A stretch of DNA of 64,000 bases from Karstenula rhodostoma CBS 690.94 (Eukaryota; Ascomycota; Dothideomycetes; Pleosporales; Didymosphaeriaceae), in the NCBI GenBank assembly GCA_010093485.1, contig MU001501.1:1009052-1073051 (forward strand), in the 5' to 3' direction. The stretch's first letter is position 1. Each line of letters starts with the position of its first letter. Under the pieces are notes generated by a model. That model had not been told where the DNA came from and did no database searches. It worked only from the letters and a program-made list of their open reading frames with translations. This document shows, piece by piece, positions 1-12,634 of the stretch. A program made the translations under genes and the position numbers.

Positions 1-160
1 CACAATCTGAAGAATCATAGGGATTTTCCATCGTATCGCAAGGATTCAAGGCTTCAACGTCCCTATCCCTACGTACGCGTGCCCAATCAGCCGTTGTCTC
101 TCTCCAAGAGCGCACAAATATAGGCAATCTCCAGCGTGCTAATTGCTACACCTGCGCCCT

Positions 161-1128
161 TCAAGACGGCTCGTTGAAACCGTAGCGCACAGTCATCTTG
201 ATGTTCTGGACCTGGCACCGCCATCCTGGGTACTACTCGCCGTTAGTAACCGTCCTTTGTTTGAGCTTGCACATCACGTGAAATCGCAAGGGTTTTGGCT
301 GCTCACCTTGGCTCTCGCCCATACTAGGACCGAGTCACCCTCGTGCAAGACGCTGAAGAAACCATCACCATTACCGGCACCCTCGTTGCCTTCACAGTGA
401 TTCGGAGTCCACACAACTTGGTAATCAATATGTTGCCGCTCAGCTACCTTGTTGCCTTGCAGATACCAGGCTAGGGGTTCGCATTCCTGTGGGCCGACCG
501 ACGCATTCTCGGGTCGTTCATCAACAAGCCTGTGTTCCGACGATGATAGCTGGTCCTGCAACGCTTGTGGGTTGTCGTACTCCCTAGTCCAGAATGGAAG
601 ATTCTCCAGGGTCGAGAATTGCGGTCCAGGTCTCAGAATAGATACTTCTAGCCAAGAAGAGGTGTTGTACGTGCCGGTTGTGTTTTCGCTTGTCCATCCT
701 TGATCTTGGCTCTTGATGTCGAATTTGATCTCTTTGACCTTTAGCGTCACATGAGGTGAAGATATGCGGCGTATAGTGTTACGGCTGAGCACTTCGGCAG
801 GCAAACACACGTATGCACTTGTAGCGGCGCCCATGAGCGCCTCGGCCACTACACGACGGCTGCCTGTGAACTCGATGACAGGCTCGTACTGCGCGCAGGC
901 CAAGATTTCGAGGACCAGCTCCGTGGGTAGACCCAGAGCTTTGAGCATGGCGCGCGTGACACATATGTCTGCGTAGGATAGTGAGAGACCGGCGTCACCT
1001 TCATTCTGGCGACTCTGGCGATTTGGGCGAACTGGAGACGGGGAAGTCTGAGAGGTCTGATTGTCGCCGGAGGACCATAGGGAATTGAGTCTGGCGCTGA
1101 GGAGGTTGAACACGCCGCTCATATCCAT
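161..1128 (-). CDS. Conserved-looking hypothetical protein, two exons
   Basis: I do not recognise a named family. Exon 1 is 307-1128 and exon 2 is 161-232. The 74-bp intron has a GTGAGC donor, a perfect TACTAAC branch site and a TAG acceptor. The predicted protein is 297 residues and starts MDMSGVFNLL; the frame is open for 39 more residues upstream, but this Met is the simplest start. Around residues 60-80 an LPTELVLEIL stretch resembles an F-box-like helix. The C-terminal half has a pattern common in uncharacterised fungal proteins, ending with W(T)PN, a GDGFFSVLHEGD segment and, after splicing, ARAKYPGWRCQVQNIKM. No signal peptide or membrane segment is visible. The clean splice that restores the last 23 residues argues for a real gene; function is unknown. 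Confidence 0.72.
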
Positions 1129-1757
1129 GATGTGGTATGTGCGAAGGTAAGGCGAATTGTTGAGATGTGTGTTGTTGTTCCTTTGTAAACGCGACAACCA
1201 AACGCGACAGCTGGTGACGTCGGCCGCTCTTACACACCTGCTCAAGGCTGGCTAACCGTAAACGGCTTAGTACCATTCGAATTGGGGAAGCACATTGTGA
1301 TGTCGAACCGCTACAACAACACGACTGTACGCACTGAGACCAATATGCTCTAGTTAATAACGAATACCGTCCTTCACGAGATTCTCACGAAAATATGGAT
1401 ACGAGTTAAACTAGACGTCGCACTAAACTGGATGATACAGAGGGCGGACTTGATCGGTATTGCACGGATCGATACCATTAGGTATACTAACAGACTTCTT
1501 CTACTTGAAGCAGCACGGTCGAATATACTGGCAACTCTCGCCCGCACCATTATGTAAGGCTCCAGGCAGGCATGTCTCGGCGACATGCTTGGCTTGGATT
1601 TTCCCACCCAGTGTCATCAAAGAGCTCCAAAAATTCTTGTCCGTCAGCAGAAGCGAGAGTTGTACACCTTTCTATCCTGCAAGGCTGTACGCGGTGTTTT
1701 TTTTAAAACATAGAAGCACTAGGGTCCTTCTAACTCGCCCCTGCACATCATCCTATC
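1129..1757. other. Intergenic, divergent spacer
   Basis: This 629-bp spacer lies between the minus-strand gene starting at 1128 and the plus-strand amine-oxidase pseudogene. Short open frames cross it but none shows family motifs or codon structure that I trust. It presumably held the promoters of both genes. Confidence 0.4.
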
Positions 1758-3208
1758 ATGTCTCGGTTTCAAGCTTCCTTATTCGGCCTCCTAATGCTAG
1801 TCTGCGCAAACTTTGCGCGTGCAAAGATCGATGAAAGTTCCTTCGATGCGGCAAGGGTCATACAAAGAGACGTTGCGATCACCGGAAGAGGTGCAGCCAG
1901 GACTTACGCGGCAGTTCGGCTTCGAGAAGACCTCAACATCAGCATCATAGTGATCGAGCCAAAGAACCGATTGGGTGGCCACGTCGATACATACGCGGTC
2001 CTGGAGACGAATACGACACTCGAATATGGCGTACAATCGTATATGCAATATGGCCCGACCGTCGGCTTTTTCGAGCGCTTTGGCGTCGAGATTGGGCCTT
2101 TCACATTACGACGTCTCGCAACCATCAATGTGGACGTGGAGATGGGCATAACACTTGATTATACGCCACCAGCAGCGAATGACGCCACAGAAGCACTAAA
2201 TAAATGGCTACAATTTGTGGAAAAGTACGACAACCTGGTCGAACCAGACTTTTGGAACTTTCCTTCGCGGGACAAGATACCTATGGAGTTCCTCATACCT
2301 TTCAAAAAAATTGTACGGGAGCAGAAAATTGAATCTGCGGTGCCTCGGATCGTCACGATTTCCGGCATCGGTGTCGGCGACCTGCAAATTCTTTCAACTT
2401 CACAGGCCGTGCAAGCCTTCGGACTGGCGGTTACCAAGGGCGTGTTAGAGGGCACTTTCATCCAGCCAAAGGTCTCTAACAGCCTGCTTTATCAGCGCGC
2501 ATATGAGCTGCTCAAGAACGACGTTCGCCTTGGCTCCACGATCCAAGAGACGGAAAGAGGCTCAACGGGCGTTCGCATGGTATCCGGTCCGAGAATGACA
2601 AGGTGAAGACCCTCATCAAAGCTAAAAGAGTCCTCTGGATCCCATACCCAAGCCAAGACAATCTCAAAGCATTCGAGCAGGACGATAAGGAATTGCAAAT
2701 GTTTGAACGCTGGGTTCCGGAATAGGACTATGTTGGCGTGGTCAGTATTCCTTGCATACCTTAGAACACTTCTGTTCAATATTTACCAAGGAAAGTGGAA
2801 CCGTCTAATCATCTCGCCGTTCGAGATCATCCCTACTACCTTACTCTCGGTACTACCGGGCCATCCGGCCTCGGTTTATTTCGTGTCATGTTGGGAGCCA
2901 ATTATTCCGTGACCTATGAAGAAGCGAAGTCGGTGGTAACCTCGAGCGTCCAGAAGCTGGTCGAAGCTGGAATCTTGAATTATACAGGCCACTGCGAGGT
3001 CGACATCAAGGCTTTGTCCGCTCATCATGGAGTACTTTGGCCGCGAGAAAGCGCAGCTCTAAAACAAGGGTTCGTACAGAAGCTATACAGCTTACAGGGC
3101 CATCGGAATACTTGGTGGACAGGGAGGAGTTGGTGCGAGGAGTATTCGAGCAACGTGTGGACGTTTACTGACACGGTTCTCGAAAGATTGTTGAAGTCTT
3201 TGGCGTAG
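1758..3208 (+). pseudogene. Decayed FAD-dependent amine oxidase-type oxidoreductase
   Basis: The first frame (1758-2606) begins with a secretion-type leader (MSRFQASLFGLLMLVCANF) and a Rossmann FAD fold ending in the segment RLGGHVDTY, as in flavin-containing amine oxidases of the beta-cyclopiazonate dehydrogenase type. Homology then continues in another frame from about 2585 (SENDKVKTLIKAK, then ELQMFERWVPE), where a TAG stop at about 2723-2725 interrupts it. It resumes in a third stretch to 3208 containing YSLQGHRNTWWTG and WTFTDTVLERLL, the typical C-terminal FAD-contact region. The dinucleotide-binding glycine motif reads GRGAAR instead of GxGxxG. At least one frameshift, one stop and a damaged cofactor loop make a functional product unlikely. 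No intron placement that I tried restores the frame. Confidence 0.78.
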
Positions 3209-3261
3209 CCGCGATACGAAATCATCGTTGCGCGACGAAAAGCTGGAATAGTAGATCTTGG

Positions 3262-3440
3262 TTGGATCTGCTATATATTGTATACGATCACTATGAGGGC
3301 GGGTAAATCAATGAAGCAAGGGGGACAAAAAGGCGCGTTGTGCTTTGCCAATGCACGAACAAAGGGGGACCAAAAAAGCGGCTAAGGCTTGCCCAGCGTC
3401 TGTGCGCAGGCTAACCAAAAAGGGCGATTGGATCTGCTAT
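3262..3440 (+). repeat. 13-bp direct repeats with nested G-run/A-run repeats
   Basis: TTGGATCTGCTAT occurs at 3262-3274 and again at 3428-3440. Between them, related blocks of the form GGGGGACAAAAA / GGGGGACCAAAAAA / ACCAAAAAGGGCG occur at about 3321, 3364 and 3413. It lies 55 bp after the pseudogene. It could be a small decayed insertion with flanking duplication or simple local duplication; no open frame is inside. Confidence 0.4.
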
Positions 3441-3845
3441 GTAGATTCTATACCTGATAAAAACCAGGTGTGAACATGGATTGGATGCTACTCAGCGTAT
3501 GAAGGAATAGACCTACCTGTCCGGTTCGGGGATTAGCTTCAGTTTCCAGTGAATTCGCAGATGTAATGGATAGAAATCCAAAGCTCCAGCGTTGATATTT
3601 GAATGCGGGGTGACATGCGGCACTGTTGACTGTTGCTGTGGTTCAGAGGCAATGTACCCCTGTCGACTGGTACATCATGTGCATCTTTACCTATAGTCTT
3701 TCCAGAACAGTAAACAAACTCCAATGTATGGGAACAAACTGTAACCGTTTTTGTGGCCAAATATTAATCCTTGGCTCCATGCAATGGCATGTTCACGTAC
3801 ATCATACAGAAGATGTGACGTAATATCACCACTCACTCATTCCAA

Positions 3846-6406
3846 CTACAAGTACACCGCCAGACCTACAGCCGCAGCAACAGTCGCCCACCCTAACCTG
3901 CCTACATCCCGTCTATTCCCAGCGCCATCAAAGCCATCAACCCCGGCCCGTGCCGGCGGCGGCACACTCCCAGCCTTCGCCTGCCCACCCCCACTGATGC
4001 TGCTTTTATCCCCCGTACTTCCCTCTACGCACTTCGCCGTGCCATTCCTAAACATGCGATCTACAACACCCTTCCATACCATCGTCACATCGCCGATCAT
4101 CGGCGCTGTGTAAAACATACGACAGTCGGCAGCCTCGTAGATGAACTCCAAGGGCGTGTTCGACGGGTCGTCGCGGCGGAGGTTGTCCTTGAGATTGATG
4201 CCACCGGCGGGACGGTCGCCGCTGTAGGCGGTGCGCTTGAACATCTGTTCTGCGAAGGCAGTCTTGCCGAGGGAGGTTTGATTCCATTGGGCTTGCTGTT
4301 CGGAGGAGCCGAGGCTGTTACGACTGTTAAGAACGTTTGTGAGAGCTGATATGGATGGATGGCTTACAAGTAGATGATCTGAGTGCGGATTTGGACGTCA
4401 TCATAGGAGAAAGACTGGGCGCCTTTGGTACCGGCAATACCTTGCATGGGTCCGGCCTTTGGTTGGCCGCCCACGGCTATGGTGCGTACGCCGCCTTGGT
4501 TTTTGAGAAGTTCGGAGACGATGGTGCAGGTTGAGGAACACATGCCGTCATGCAGCTATTACGGATTAGCTTTCCCCGAAGAGCAACAGGAGAGTGCGAC
4601 TTACCATAACGATGTCCTGTGCTTTGAATGGCTGCGGCGTTTTCGTCTCATTCGCATTCTCCAAAAAGCCAATGACCGAGAAATCGGGATACGTGTAGCT
4701 CACCTCGTCGCTGAAGTTGTATCTGAGCGTTTTAGTAAACTTGTCGGCATTGACTGTCTCCGGGCCAAACATCTGTTCCCAGCTTTCAAATGCTTCGTTA
4801 TTGGCGTCAAGCTGGTGCTTGAAGTTGAAGCCACTGGTGAACAGAAACACATCGTTCATAGTAAGCTGTCCGAACGCTTCCTGAAATGCGGCCGGATTGC
4901 TCTGCACAAAAGTCTTATTGGAATCGAAATCCCGAGTCATTTGACCAACTACGTTGAGAGCGTCGTTCGCGCGGAAACGCGTTCCGCCAAAAGGCTCCTG
5001 GTCGGCCTGCGGGAAAACCTGCTTGAAAGAGTCGTAGCCGAGGATTGCATTGCCTCCGCCATTTCCGCGAAGGTCGAATATCATCTTGGTTTTGCCTGCC
5101 TTGACTGACATGCGGATGAAGTCGCGCATGATGTTCTGGAATAGCTGGACATCGGGCGATTCGTACGAAGGAACACTCATGACAGCAACGTCCTGAACGC
5201 GTTAGACTTTGCATCGACTTAAGAGATGAGAGAGCTCACATCGTATCCAGTATCGTTGATCCAGTAGCCTCCCAGAGACAGGTTTGGGTGTATGAGCTCC
5301 GCCTTCGGATAACCAACATGGGACGGCGACGGTGCCTGCGAGGGGACCGTCACATTACTACCATTAACGGCAGTTGTGGTGGCGGCCGTCGTTAAGGTGG
5401 GACCCGAACAGAATTTCTTAAAAAAGGTCGTGCCATCGGTGATGCCGGTGAAGTCTCCAACAACAACTGCCACGTTCATTGAAGACTTGACTGTGCCATT
5501 GTCGAAAGCCATGGTCGTGTTTGGTCCTTCGAACATGCCTGTCCTAAACGATCCCAGATAGTTGACCCCAGAAGCGATGAGCGGTTGACTGGGAAACAGC
5601 GCATTCCATCTGGTGTCCGCATCGTGGAAGTCAGCCTGCGTAGCGACGGTCTGCAAGTATTCCTCCACTCCCACGCCGTTGATTGTTCGCACGGGAGAAG
5701 GTTTGAACGAGGTGTTGTTTTTGGCAAGCCCCAGGTCCCGGTAAGCATATATTTCTGGCAACTGGTTCCCATCGGATGAGACAGACACGAGTTCGGTCCC
5801 AGCCGGGCGTTGGAATTGCATAACGCCCGCGAGGATATCGGGCTGCCACGCAAGATGATTGTCATAAGCGCGCGTGAATAGCTTGTTCAGCTCTAACTGG
5901 AAGTCGTACTCGCTGTCAAAGCCGTTGGAGGCCAATTGCTTCTTCATACTATCCATTTCTCCCATCAGGTCCACTGGCTGCTCTGTGTATTCGGCTGGAG
6001 GATTTTTCAGAAATGCGATATTGCTCTGCCACTCAAGATACAGCTTCAAGTCGTCTATGAGCTGCATGTTGCCGGTCTGATCCAACGGCACCGATTGCAG
6101 ACATCTGACTGCTAATTCCGCTGGTATAACCTTTCGGCTTCCCGAAGGTATGGCTTGTAGCGCGCTACTGACCGCAGCGCATGGTTCTGCGAGACCTGGA
6201 GTATTTGGCATGGTTGGAGGTTGCGTTGTATTTGAGGGACGAGTACTATTGTCGACTGCTGCGGAGACTACGTCGAAGGAATCCATGTTTTGCAATTCGT
6301 CGATGTCGATGCCGGGACCTTTCGGCACTCCATACAACATGTATGGGTTCGACTTGGCCGCCACGAGGCCGAGCGAAGCGCTCAGAAGCATTGTCGTGGG
6401 AAGCAT
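3846..6406 (-). CDS. Secreted S41 family (CPAF-like) peptidase, probable GPI anchor
   Basis: Exons are 5240-6406, 4605-5192, 4368-4555 and 3846-4323, giving 806 residues. The start Met opens a signal peptide (MLPTTMLLSASLGLVAA). The middle carries an S41 core: a KTKMIFDLRGNGGG strand (after about residue 425) and, across the third intron junction, HDGMCSSTCTIVSELL followed by TIAVGGQPKAG, the segment in fungal CPAF-like proteins that holds the nucleophilic Ser. Many Asn-X-Ser/Thr sites fit secretion. The C-terminus is a small-residue linker followed by a hydrophobic tail (LGWATVAAAVGLAVYL), as expected for a GPI signal. Introns are 47, 49 and 44 bp. The last intron has two in-frame acceptors 9 nt apart (exon 4 could begin at 4323 or 4314). 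Substrate is unknown; an extracellular or wall-bound serine protease is the inference. Confidence 0.85.
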
Positions 6407-8118
6407 GTTTGTGAGTTCGGTGCAATGTACAGAAAACGGAGCGTGTGGTCCTGAATGACCTCTTCAAGCCTCCTCTTCTTGCCAACGAGATCAGTATTAG
6501 TATATTAGTTCTCTATAGCGGACCGGCCGCTGTCAGTGTAAAAGATATTGATAAGAAAAAAAAAGACGCGAGATCTATCGCTATCAAAACGACAAGACAG
6601 AAAAGAGTAAGAAAGAGCGCACAAAGCCTTGCGGCGCAAGATCCCCCTGCGCAATACAGGAGCACCACGTACGAACTCGTGAGAGCAGCGAACCAAACTA
6701 TTATCATAAAATTTGAGGTGTACGGGCCCTGACACCGTTCCCATAGATAGAGTAGTTTAGCCTGTAGCATAAGCGTCGCATGGTCAATGCTAGCTGTGCT
6801 AAAACGCGAAGTCGTGGGATGCGAAACTCTCTACGCGCCATCGCGCTCTGCGTTGCGAGAAGTGAGAAACAACCATTGTGTGTGAGCGCTTCGCAAGCAC
6901 GGTCTGGCAACGGAGACCCCGCATCGCACTATTTCGTGCTGTATCCATGTCTTTAGGCGCTCTTGGAAGGCCTTGGGAGATAGCTGGTGAGGTTGTAGGT
7001 GTTGGAGGATGATCGCCGCGTGAAGCAGAGCAGCTAACTATTTAGGGAACACTAGTGTGCCCCCGCCGCCGTACATATCAGTGTATGTTAGCTCCCTGTT
7101 TATTTCGCTATTAATCGCGGGTCATCATATAATCTGTATCTCACAACATTACCGACTTAGTGTCATCCATTCCCACGGAAAGGGCCAGACCGCATCAGCA
7201 TGGGCAACTGCAGCCACGGGAATACCGGTCTAGAGGGGCTTGAAACGATTGTAACAATATCAGACTTCTAGATATATCGGATAATGAAGCCAAGAGAGTC
7301 CGAATCGTACTGGAGATGTCTCGTGGTGTGCTTCCTCTCGTCAAAATATTTTCTTGACTCGCCCGTGTTCCACCTCGTGTACCGAGAGCAAGCGGAATGA
7401 ATAACTCCATCGCGCGGTAAAGCTCCAACTAAAACATCAATTGGTGATATTGCCGGGCCGAAGAGAAAATCTCGGATCGTGGTGTTCACATCAACAGTGT
7501 TCGCGTACGTCTGGAGTAGAGCATCTCTGTGCTGGTGTAGGGCTAGGTTTAATTGAACATAGTCTGAGCACGAGGTCGTGAGCTACCCAGGTGGTCGACG
7601 TAGTAGCAAGAACGGTGCTGCCGAGCTGGATCAAGTATAAAAGGGGGCCGAGTCGGGCAGCAGGAGGGTCATCCAACAAAACACTTACTCAAATCTCGTC
7701 CACTGGAATATGCTGGTCTATCTGTAGCAAGGGCATGGGACAGAAGGAATTATATAAGACCAATGTATCTCATCATGTCCGGTATTGATTTTAGATGTCT
7801 CCCACCACGCAGAATTGTGATGTCTGCTGGCTGCCGTGGTCAGCGTGTGACGGCGTTACGACGCCCGAGGCCATAATACGCTGCTGGTATCGAAACTTGA
7901 GGGCGAGCATTCCATTGCCGTTGGCCCCATGTAAGCGTTTATCGAAAGTCTTGGGCGTGGGTAGGAGAAGAGAACGCGACGTGATGGCGTGGGGTAAGCA
8001 CGTGTTTAGCGTGTATTGGCCCGTGCGCGATGTTTACCAACAGCAACGAAACGCACACCAAGACGGGAACACACGTTGGAGCAAACACACACCGACTAAG
8101 CGCACACAGCCAGCGAAG
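6407..8118. other. Long intergenic region between S41 peptidase and SMC4
   Basis: No supported gene in 1.7 kb. A short minus-strand frame at 6513-6770 (85 residues, ATG start) is strongly hydrophobic but has no recognisable family and lies in the likely promoter or leader of the peptidase gene. The frame leading into SMC4 is open from 7795, but its codons do not resemble SMC4 N-termini. Both flanking genes are divergent, so promoters for each are expected here. Confidence 0.4.
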
Positions 8119-11100
8119 ATGTCGTCCGTGTCGCCCCGGAAGTCTACGCGCGCCGCCGCAACGCGTCGGAAAGCGCCCATTGTCGACGACGACTCAGACG
8201 GCGAGGAGAACCAGGCACCGGAGCCAGAGGAGGAGGAAGACGACTTTGCACCGGCGCCCCCACCACAGAAGCGTGCACGAGGAAGACCAAAGAAGGTTGC
8301 AGGCGCTGCTGCAGCGGCTCCGAAGCCGGCGCCAGCGCGGAGAACCACACGGCGACCGCGCGCAACAGAATCAATCGAGCCCACCGACCTAATCGAACCG
8401 ACCCAGGTGTTCAACCCACCTGCAGAGAGCCCTGCGACTCCCGCGCCTGCGAAGTCGCCACGGAAGCGCACAACGGCGGCGACCAGCCGCAAGTCTAGAC
8501 TGGCGGAAGAGACAGCGACAGAGGGCTCCATCTTGCCTACCCCGCAACCGTCGGAGCCCTCAGAGACACCGAACCAGAGCTTGTTACATTCGGAAGCGAC
8601 TGTGACGCAGCTCGAGCCCGCTGTTAAACTTGAACCTGATCTTGAGCCGGAGCCGGAGCCCGCGCCCGAGCCTGAACCAGAGCAGCCTCCTGTCGTGCCC
8701 AGCGCGCCCCTCGCAGACATCACCGAGTCCGCCGTCAACGAGAAAATACCCGTGCCATCGTCGCAGCCCGAGCCCGACGCTCGGGCCGACGCTACAATGA
8801 TGTTCAGCACAAAGCACACGGTGCTGGAGAAGCCCATGGACATTGTGGCGCGCAAGCGGCTCGCCGGCATCCCCTCGACTCATCAGTCAGACGTTCCGCA
8901 GCAGCGCACCGTGATTGAGTGGCTGGTCCTAACCAACTTCAAGAGTTACGCTGGGGAACAGAAAGTAGGGCCTTTCCATCGCTCCTTCTCCGCCGTTGTG
9001 GGACCAAACGGATCGGGCAAATCCAACGTCATTGACTCGTTACTGTTCGTCTTCGGCTTCCGCGCGAGCAAGATGAGGCAGGGAAAGATATCGGCTCTCA
9101 TTCACAACTCAGCCGCGTTCCCTAATCTCGACTACTGCGAGGTTGCAGTACATTTCGAAGAAGTCAAGGATCTTCCTGAAGGAGGCTGCGAGGCCATCCC
9201 AAATTCCAAGCTCATCATCTCCCGGCGTGCCTTCAAAAACAACGCCAGCAAGTACTATATCAACAACAAGGAATCGTCATTCACAGTAGTGACCAACCTC
9301 TTGAAGGGGCGCGGTGTAGACTTGGACCACAAGCGGTTCCTGATCTTGCAGGGCGAGGTCGAATCGATCGCCCAGATGAAGCCCAAGGCGCAGGGTGAGC
9401 ATGATGATGGCCTGCTGGAGTACCTCGAGGATATCATCGGTACATCCCAGTACAAGACACCTATCGAGCAAGCCATAACCGAGACGGATGAACTCAACGA
9501 AACCGCGCAAGAAAAGGAACGTCGAGTCAAGATTGTAGAGAAGGAAAGGGATGGGCTCGAGGACAAGAAAAACGCAGCTCTCGCCTTCCTCCAAGATGAG
9601 AACCATATGGCATCCAAACAATCGGCCCTCTATCAGATTCATATTTCTGAGCTTGACGACTACATCCATGCTGCCAGCGAGTCTGTGGCACAGATGCAAG
9701 CTCGGCTGGACGAGGAGCTCCAGAAACATCAAGGCAACGAAGAAGGCATCAAAGAGCTTGAGAAGCAGTACAAGAGAGGCTCCAAGGAATGCGAGCAATT
9801 GGAGAAGCAGGCTCAGGAACTCCAGAAAGAGGTTGCGAAGATCGACAAGGACACAGTCAAGTTTGAGGAAAAGAAGAAGTTCATGATCGGAAAGCAGAAG
9901 AAGCTCGAGAGGACAAAGGAAACCAGTAAGCATGGCATTTCCGAAGCTTCGACCAACGCAAAACAGTATGCTTCTGATCTTGAAGTCTATGCCGAGGATA
10001 TGGCAGCGCTAGAGGAAAAGATGGCGGCCGAAGAGGAGGAGCTTGAGGCTATCCGTGCAAGCCTTGCAGGCAAGACCCAGGGTCTTTCGGACGAGATTGC
10101 AGCGAAGCAAAAGTCTCTCGAACCTTGGATTACCAAGATCAATGAAAAGCAGTCTGCGATTGCTCTGGCCCAGAGCGAGCTTGACATCATCCGCGAGAAA
10201 GAGAACGCAGGCGCCAAAGGTATAGCTGAGGCAGAAGCCAAGATCGCTGCATTGCATGAATCGAAGCAGATCAAGGTTGAAGAGCTAGAAGAATGCAAAG
10301 CGGAACAGAAGAAAGCACAGAAAGAGGTTCAGAAGGTGCAGGCAAAGCTCGATCAGCTGGCACAACAAGAACCTGCCCTCAGATCCAAACTCTCCGGTGT
10401 TAGGCAGAACGCTAACGAAGCGCGTGCGAGCCTTTCAGAGACTCAGAACCAGGGCAACGTCCAGGATAAATTGATGAAACTGAAAGATCAAGGGCGTATC
10501 AGCGGCTTCCACGGACGACTTGGAAATCTTGGTACTATTGATCAGAAGTACGACATCGCCATCTCGACAGCCTGTCCCGCGCTGGATCATTTCGTTGTCG
10601 ATTCAGCTGAAGTGGGAGAGCAATGTATCGACTACCTCCGTAAGAACAACCTGGGTCGAGGCACCTTTAGACCTCTCAATCGCCAGCAACAACGGGATCT
10701 ATCGCCTATTGAAACACCAGAGAACGTTCCACGACTATTCGATCTCATCAAGCCAAAGGACGAGAAGTTCAGGCTGGTTTTCTACAATGTGCTGACAAAC
10801 ACACTTGTTGCGAAGGACCTTGACCAGGCCAATCGTGTTGCCTATGGCGCAAGCCGGTGGCGCGTCGTCACTCTCAATGGCGAGTTGATTGAGACAGCGG
10901 GTACAATGAGCGGTGGTGGTAATCGAGTATTGAAGGGCAAGATGTCGTCGAAACTTGCGGCCGATGTCACGAGCACCCAAGTTGCGAAACTTGAACAAGA
11001 TCGCGATGCCCTTGAACAGAGCTATGCCGAACTTCAGGAACAGCAACGGGGCCTTGAATCACAGCTTCGTAGTTTGGACCAACAGATACCTCAGCTGGAA

Positions 11101-12634
11101 ACAAAGGCTCAGAAGATCGCCATGGAGCTGGACAGTTTCGACCGGAACATTGCTGATTCCAAACGACGGATCAAGGAACTCAGCGCTGAACAGGCCTCAG
11201 TCAAGTCGGACAAGGCCGGTATCTCGAAACTCGAGAAGAGCATCGCTTTAGCTGAGAAAGAAGTTGCGAAACTACACGCGGAGACAGCCGAGGTAGAGAC
11301 TGAGATCAAAGAGCTACAGGAAAGGATTATGGAGATCGGCGGCTCAAAGCTGCGAACCCAAAACGCCAAGGTTGCTGATGTGAGAGGTCAGATCGATTCT
11401 CTTGCTGATATGACATCGAACGCAGAGGTGTCAAAGTCAAAAGAAGAGAAGCAACTCGCCAAACACGAAAAGGCACACGCCGACGCGATCAAGGACCTTG
11501 AAAAGCTTGAACGCGATGCCGAAAAGATCGAAGAGGACATGGAGGTGCACAAGCAAGACGCTGCAGGGATCAAGCAGAAAGCTGAGGAAGCCCTGGAAGC
11601 TTTGGACACGACAAAAGAAGAGCTGCAGACTGTCAAAGCAGAACTCGATGAAAGGACGGCTGTATTGAACGACACGCGGGCCCATGAGATTGAGATGCGC
11701 AACGAGCTCGAAGAGGGCCAGAAAAGCCTCACCAAACGCCAAAGAGAACAACAGCTATATCGCGAAGAGCTGACTAAACTCTCCTTCCAAAACCTCAGTG
11801 ATTTTGGAGAGCCGGAACAGGAGGGTGCAGGCCTAACTGAGTACACCAAGGACGAGCTTCGAGACATGGACAAGGACGAGATCAAAGCTTCGATCGCCGG
11901 TCTCAAAAAGAAGATCGAGAATGTCACAGTCGACGTCACAGTACTAGAGGAATACCGAAAGCGTACCAGTGAGCATGCTGAAAGGACCCGTTCCCTCGAT
12001 GAGGCTGTCGCTGCCCGCGATTCCTCGAAAAAGAAGCTTGACGAGCTCAAGAAGTTGCGCTTGGAGGGTTTTATGGAAGGCTTCGCTATCATTACCTCAA
12101 AATTGAAGGAGATGTACATGCTCATCACCAACGGCGGTAACGCGGAATTAGAGTTGGTCGACTCTTGGGATCCTTTCGCAGAAGGCATAAATTTCAGCGT
12201 TATGCCGCCCAAGAAGAGTTGGAAGAGCATCTCGAACCTCTCTGGTGGTGAGAAAACGCTGAGCTCCTTGGCCTTAGTCTTTGCGCTGCATCACTATAGG
12301 CCGACACCGTTGTACGTCATGGATGAGATCGATGCTGCGTTGGATTTCAGAAACGTAAGTCTACTAAGCAAGAACATTTTCATGAGAGAGAACTCAGGGC
12401 TAACGTGCTTAGGTCTCTATCATTGCGAGCTACATCCAGCAGCGCACCAAAAACGCCCAGTTCATTGTTATCTCGCTGCGCAACAACATGTTTGAGCTTT
12501 CTGCGCGTCTTGTTGGCGTGTACAAAGTCAATCACATGGTAAATGCTCCGATCCTTTCGAGCCGTAGAGCGTCGCTGACCACCACGTAGACCAAAAGTGT
12601 GACGATCGAAAACAAGGACTACATCAAGGGATAG
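8119..12634 (+). CDS. SMC4: Condensin complex subunit SMC4
   Basis: Core ATPase of condensin, which pairs with SMC2 and compacts mitotic chromosomes in the nucleus. Exons are 8119-12354, 12413-12538 and 12590-12634, giving 1468 residues. After a disordered basic and Glu-Pro-rich N-terminus (EPEPEPAPEPEPE near residue 180) comes Walker A GPNGSGKSN at about residue 295. The first long coiled coil follows, then a hinge at about 790-935 (GRISGFHGRLGNLG), the return coil, signature LSGGEK at about 1374 and Walker B YVMDEIDAALD at about 1400. The last two small exons restore VSIIASYIQQRTKNAQF and YKVNHMTKSVTIENKDY, the normal SMC4 end. I chose the ATG at 8119 (MSSVSPRKST) because the 108 upstream codons in frame look non-coding. 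Length fits fungal SMC4 orthologues. Confidence 0.97.

Noticed and set aside
1460..1834. Plus-strand frame overlapping the start of the amine-oxidase pseudogene
   Set aside because: Out of frame with the recognisable protein and without family features.
7795..8118. N-terminal extension of SMC4
   Set aside because: The frame is open, but the 108 residues have no SMC4-like composition; the ATG at 8119 begins a typical fungal SMC4 N-terminus.
8640..8690. Microsatellite-like GAGCC repeats
   Set aside because: They encode the Glu-Pro run in the disordered SMC4 N-terminus and are explained by coding sequence.
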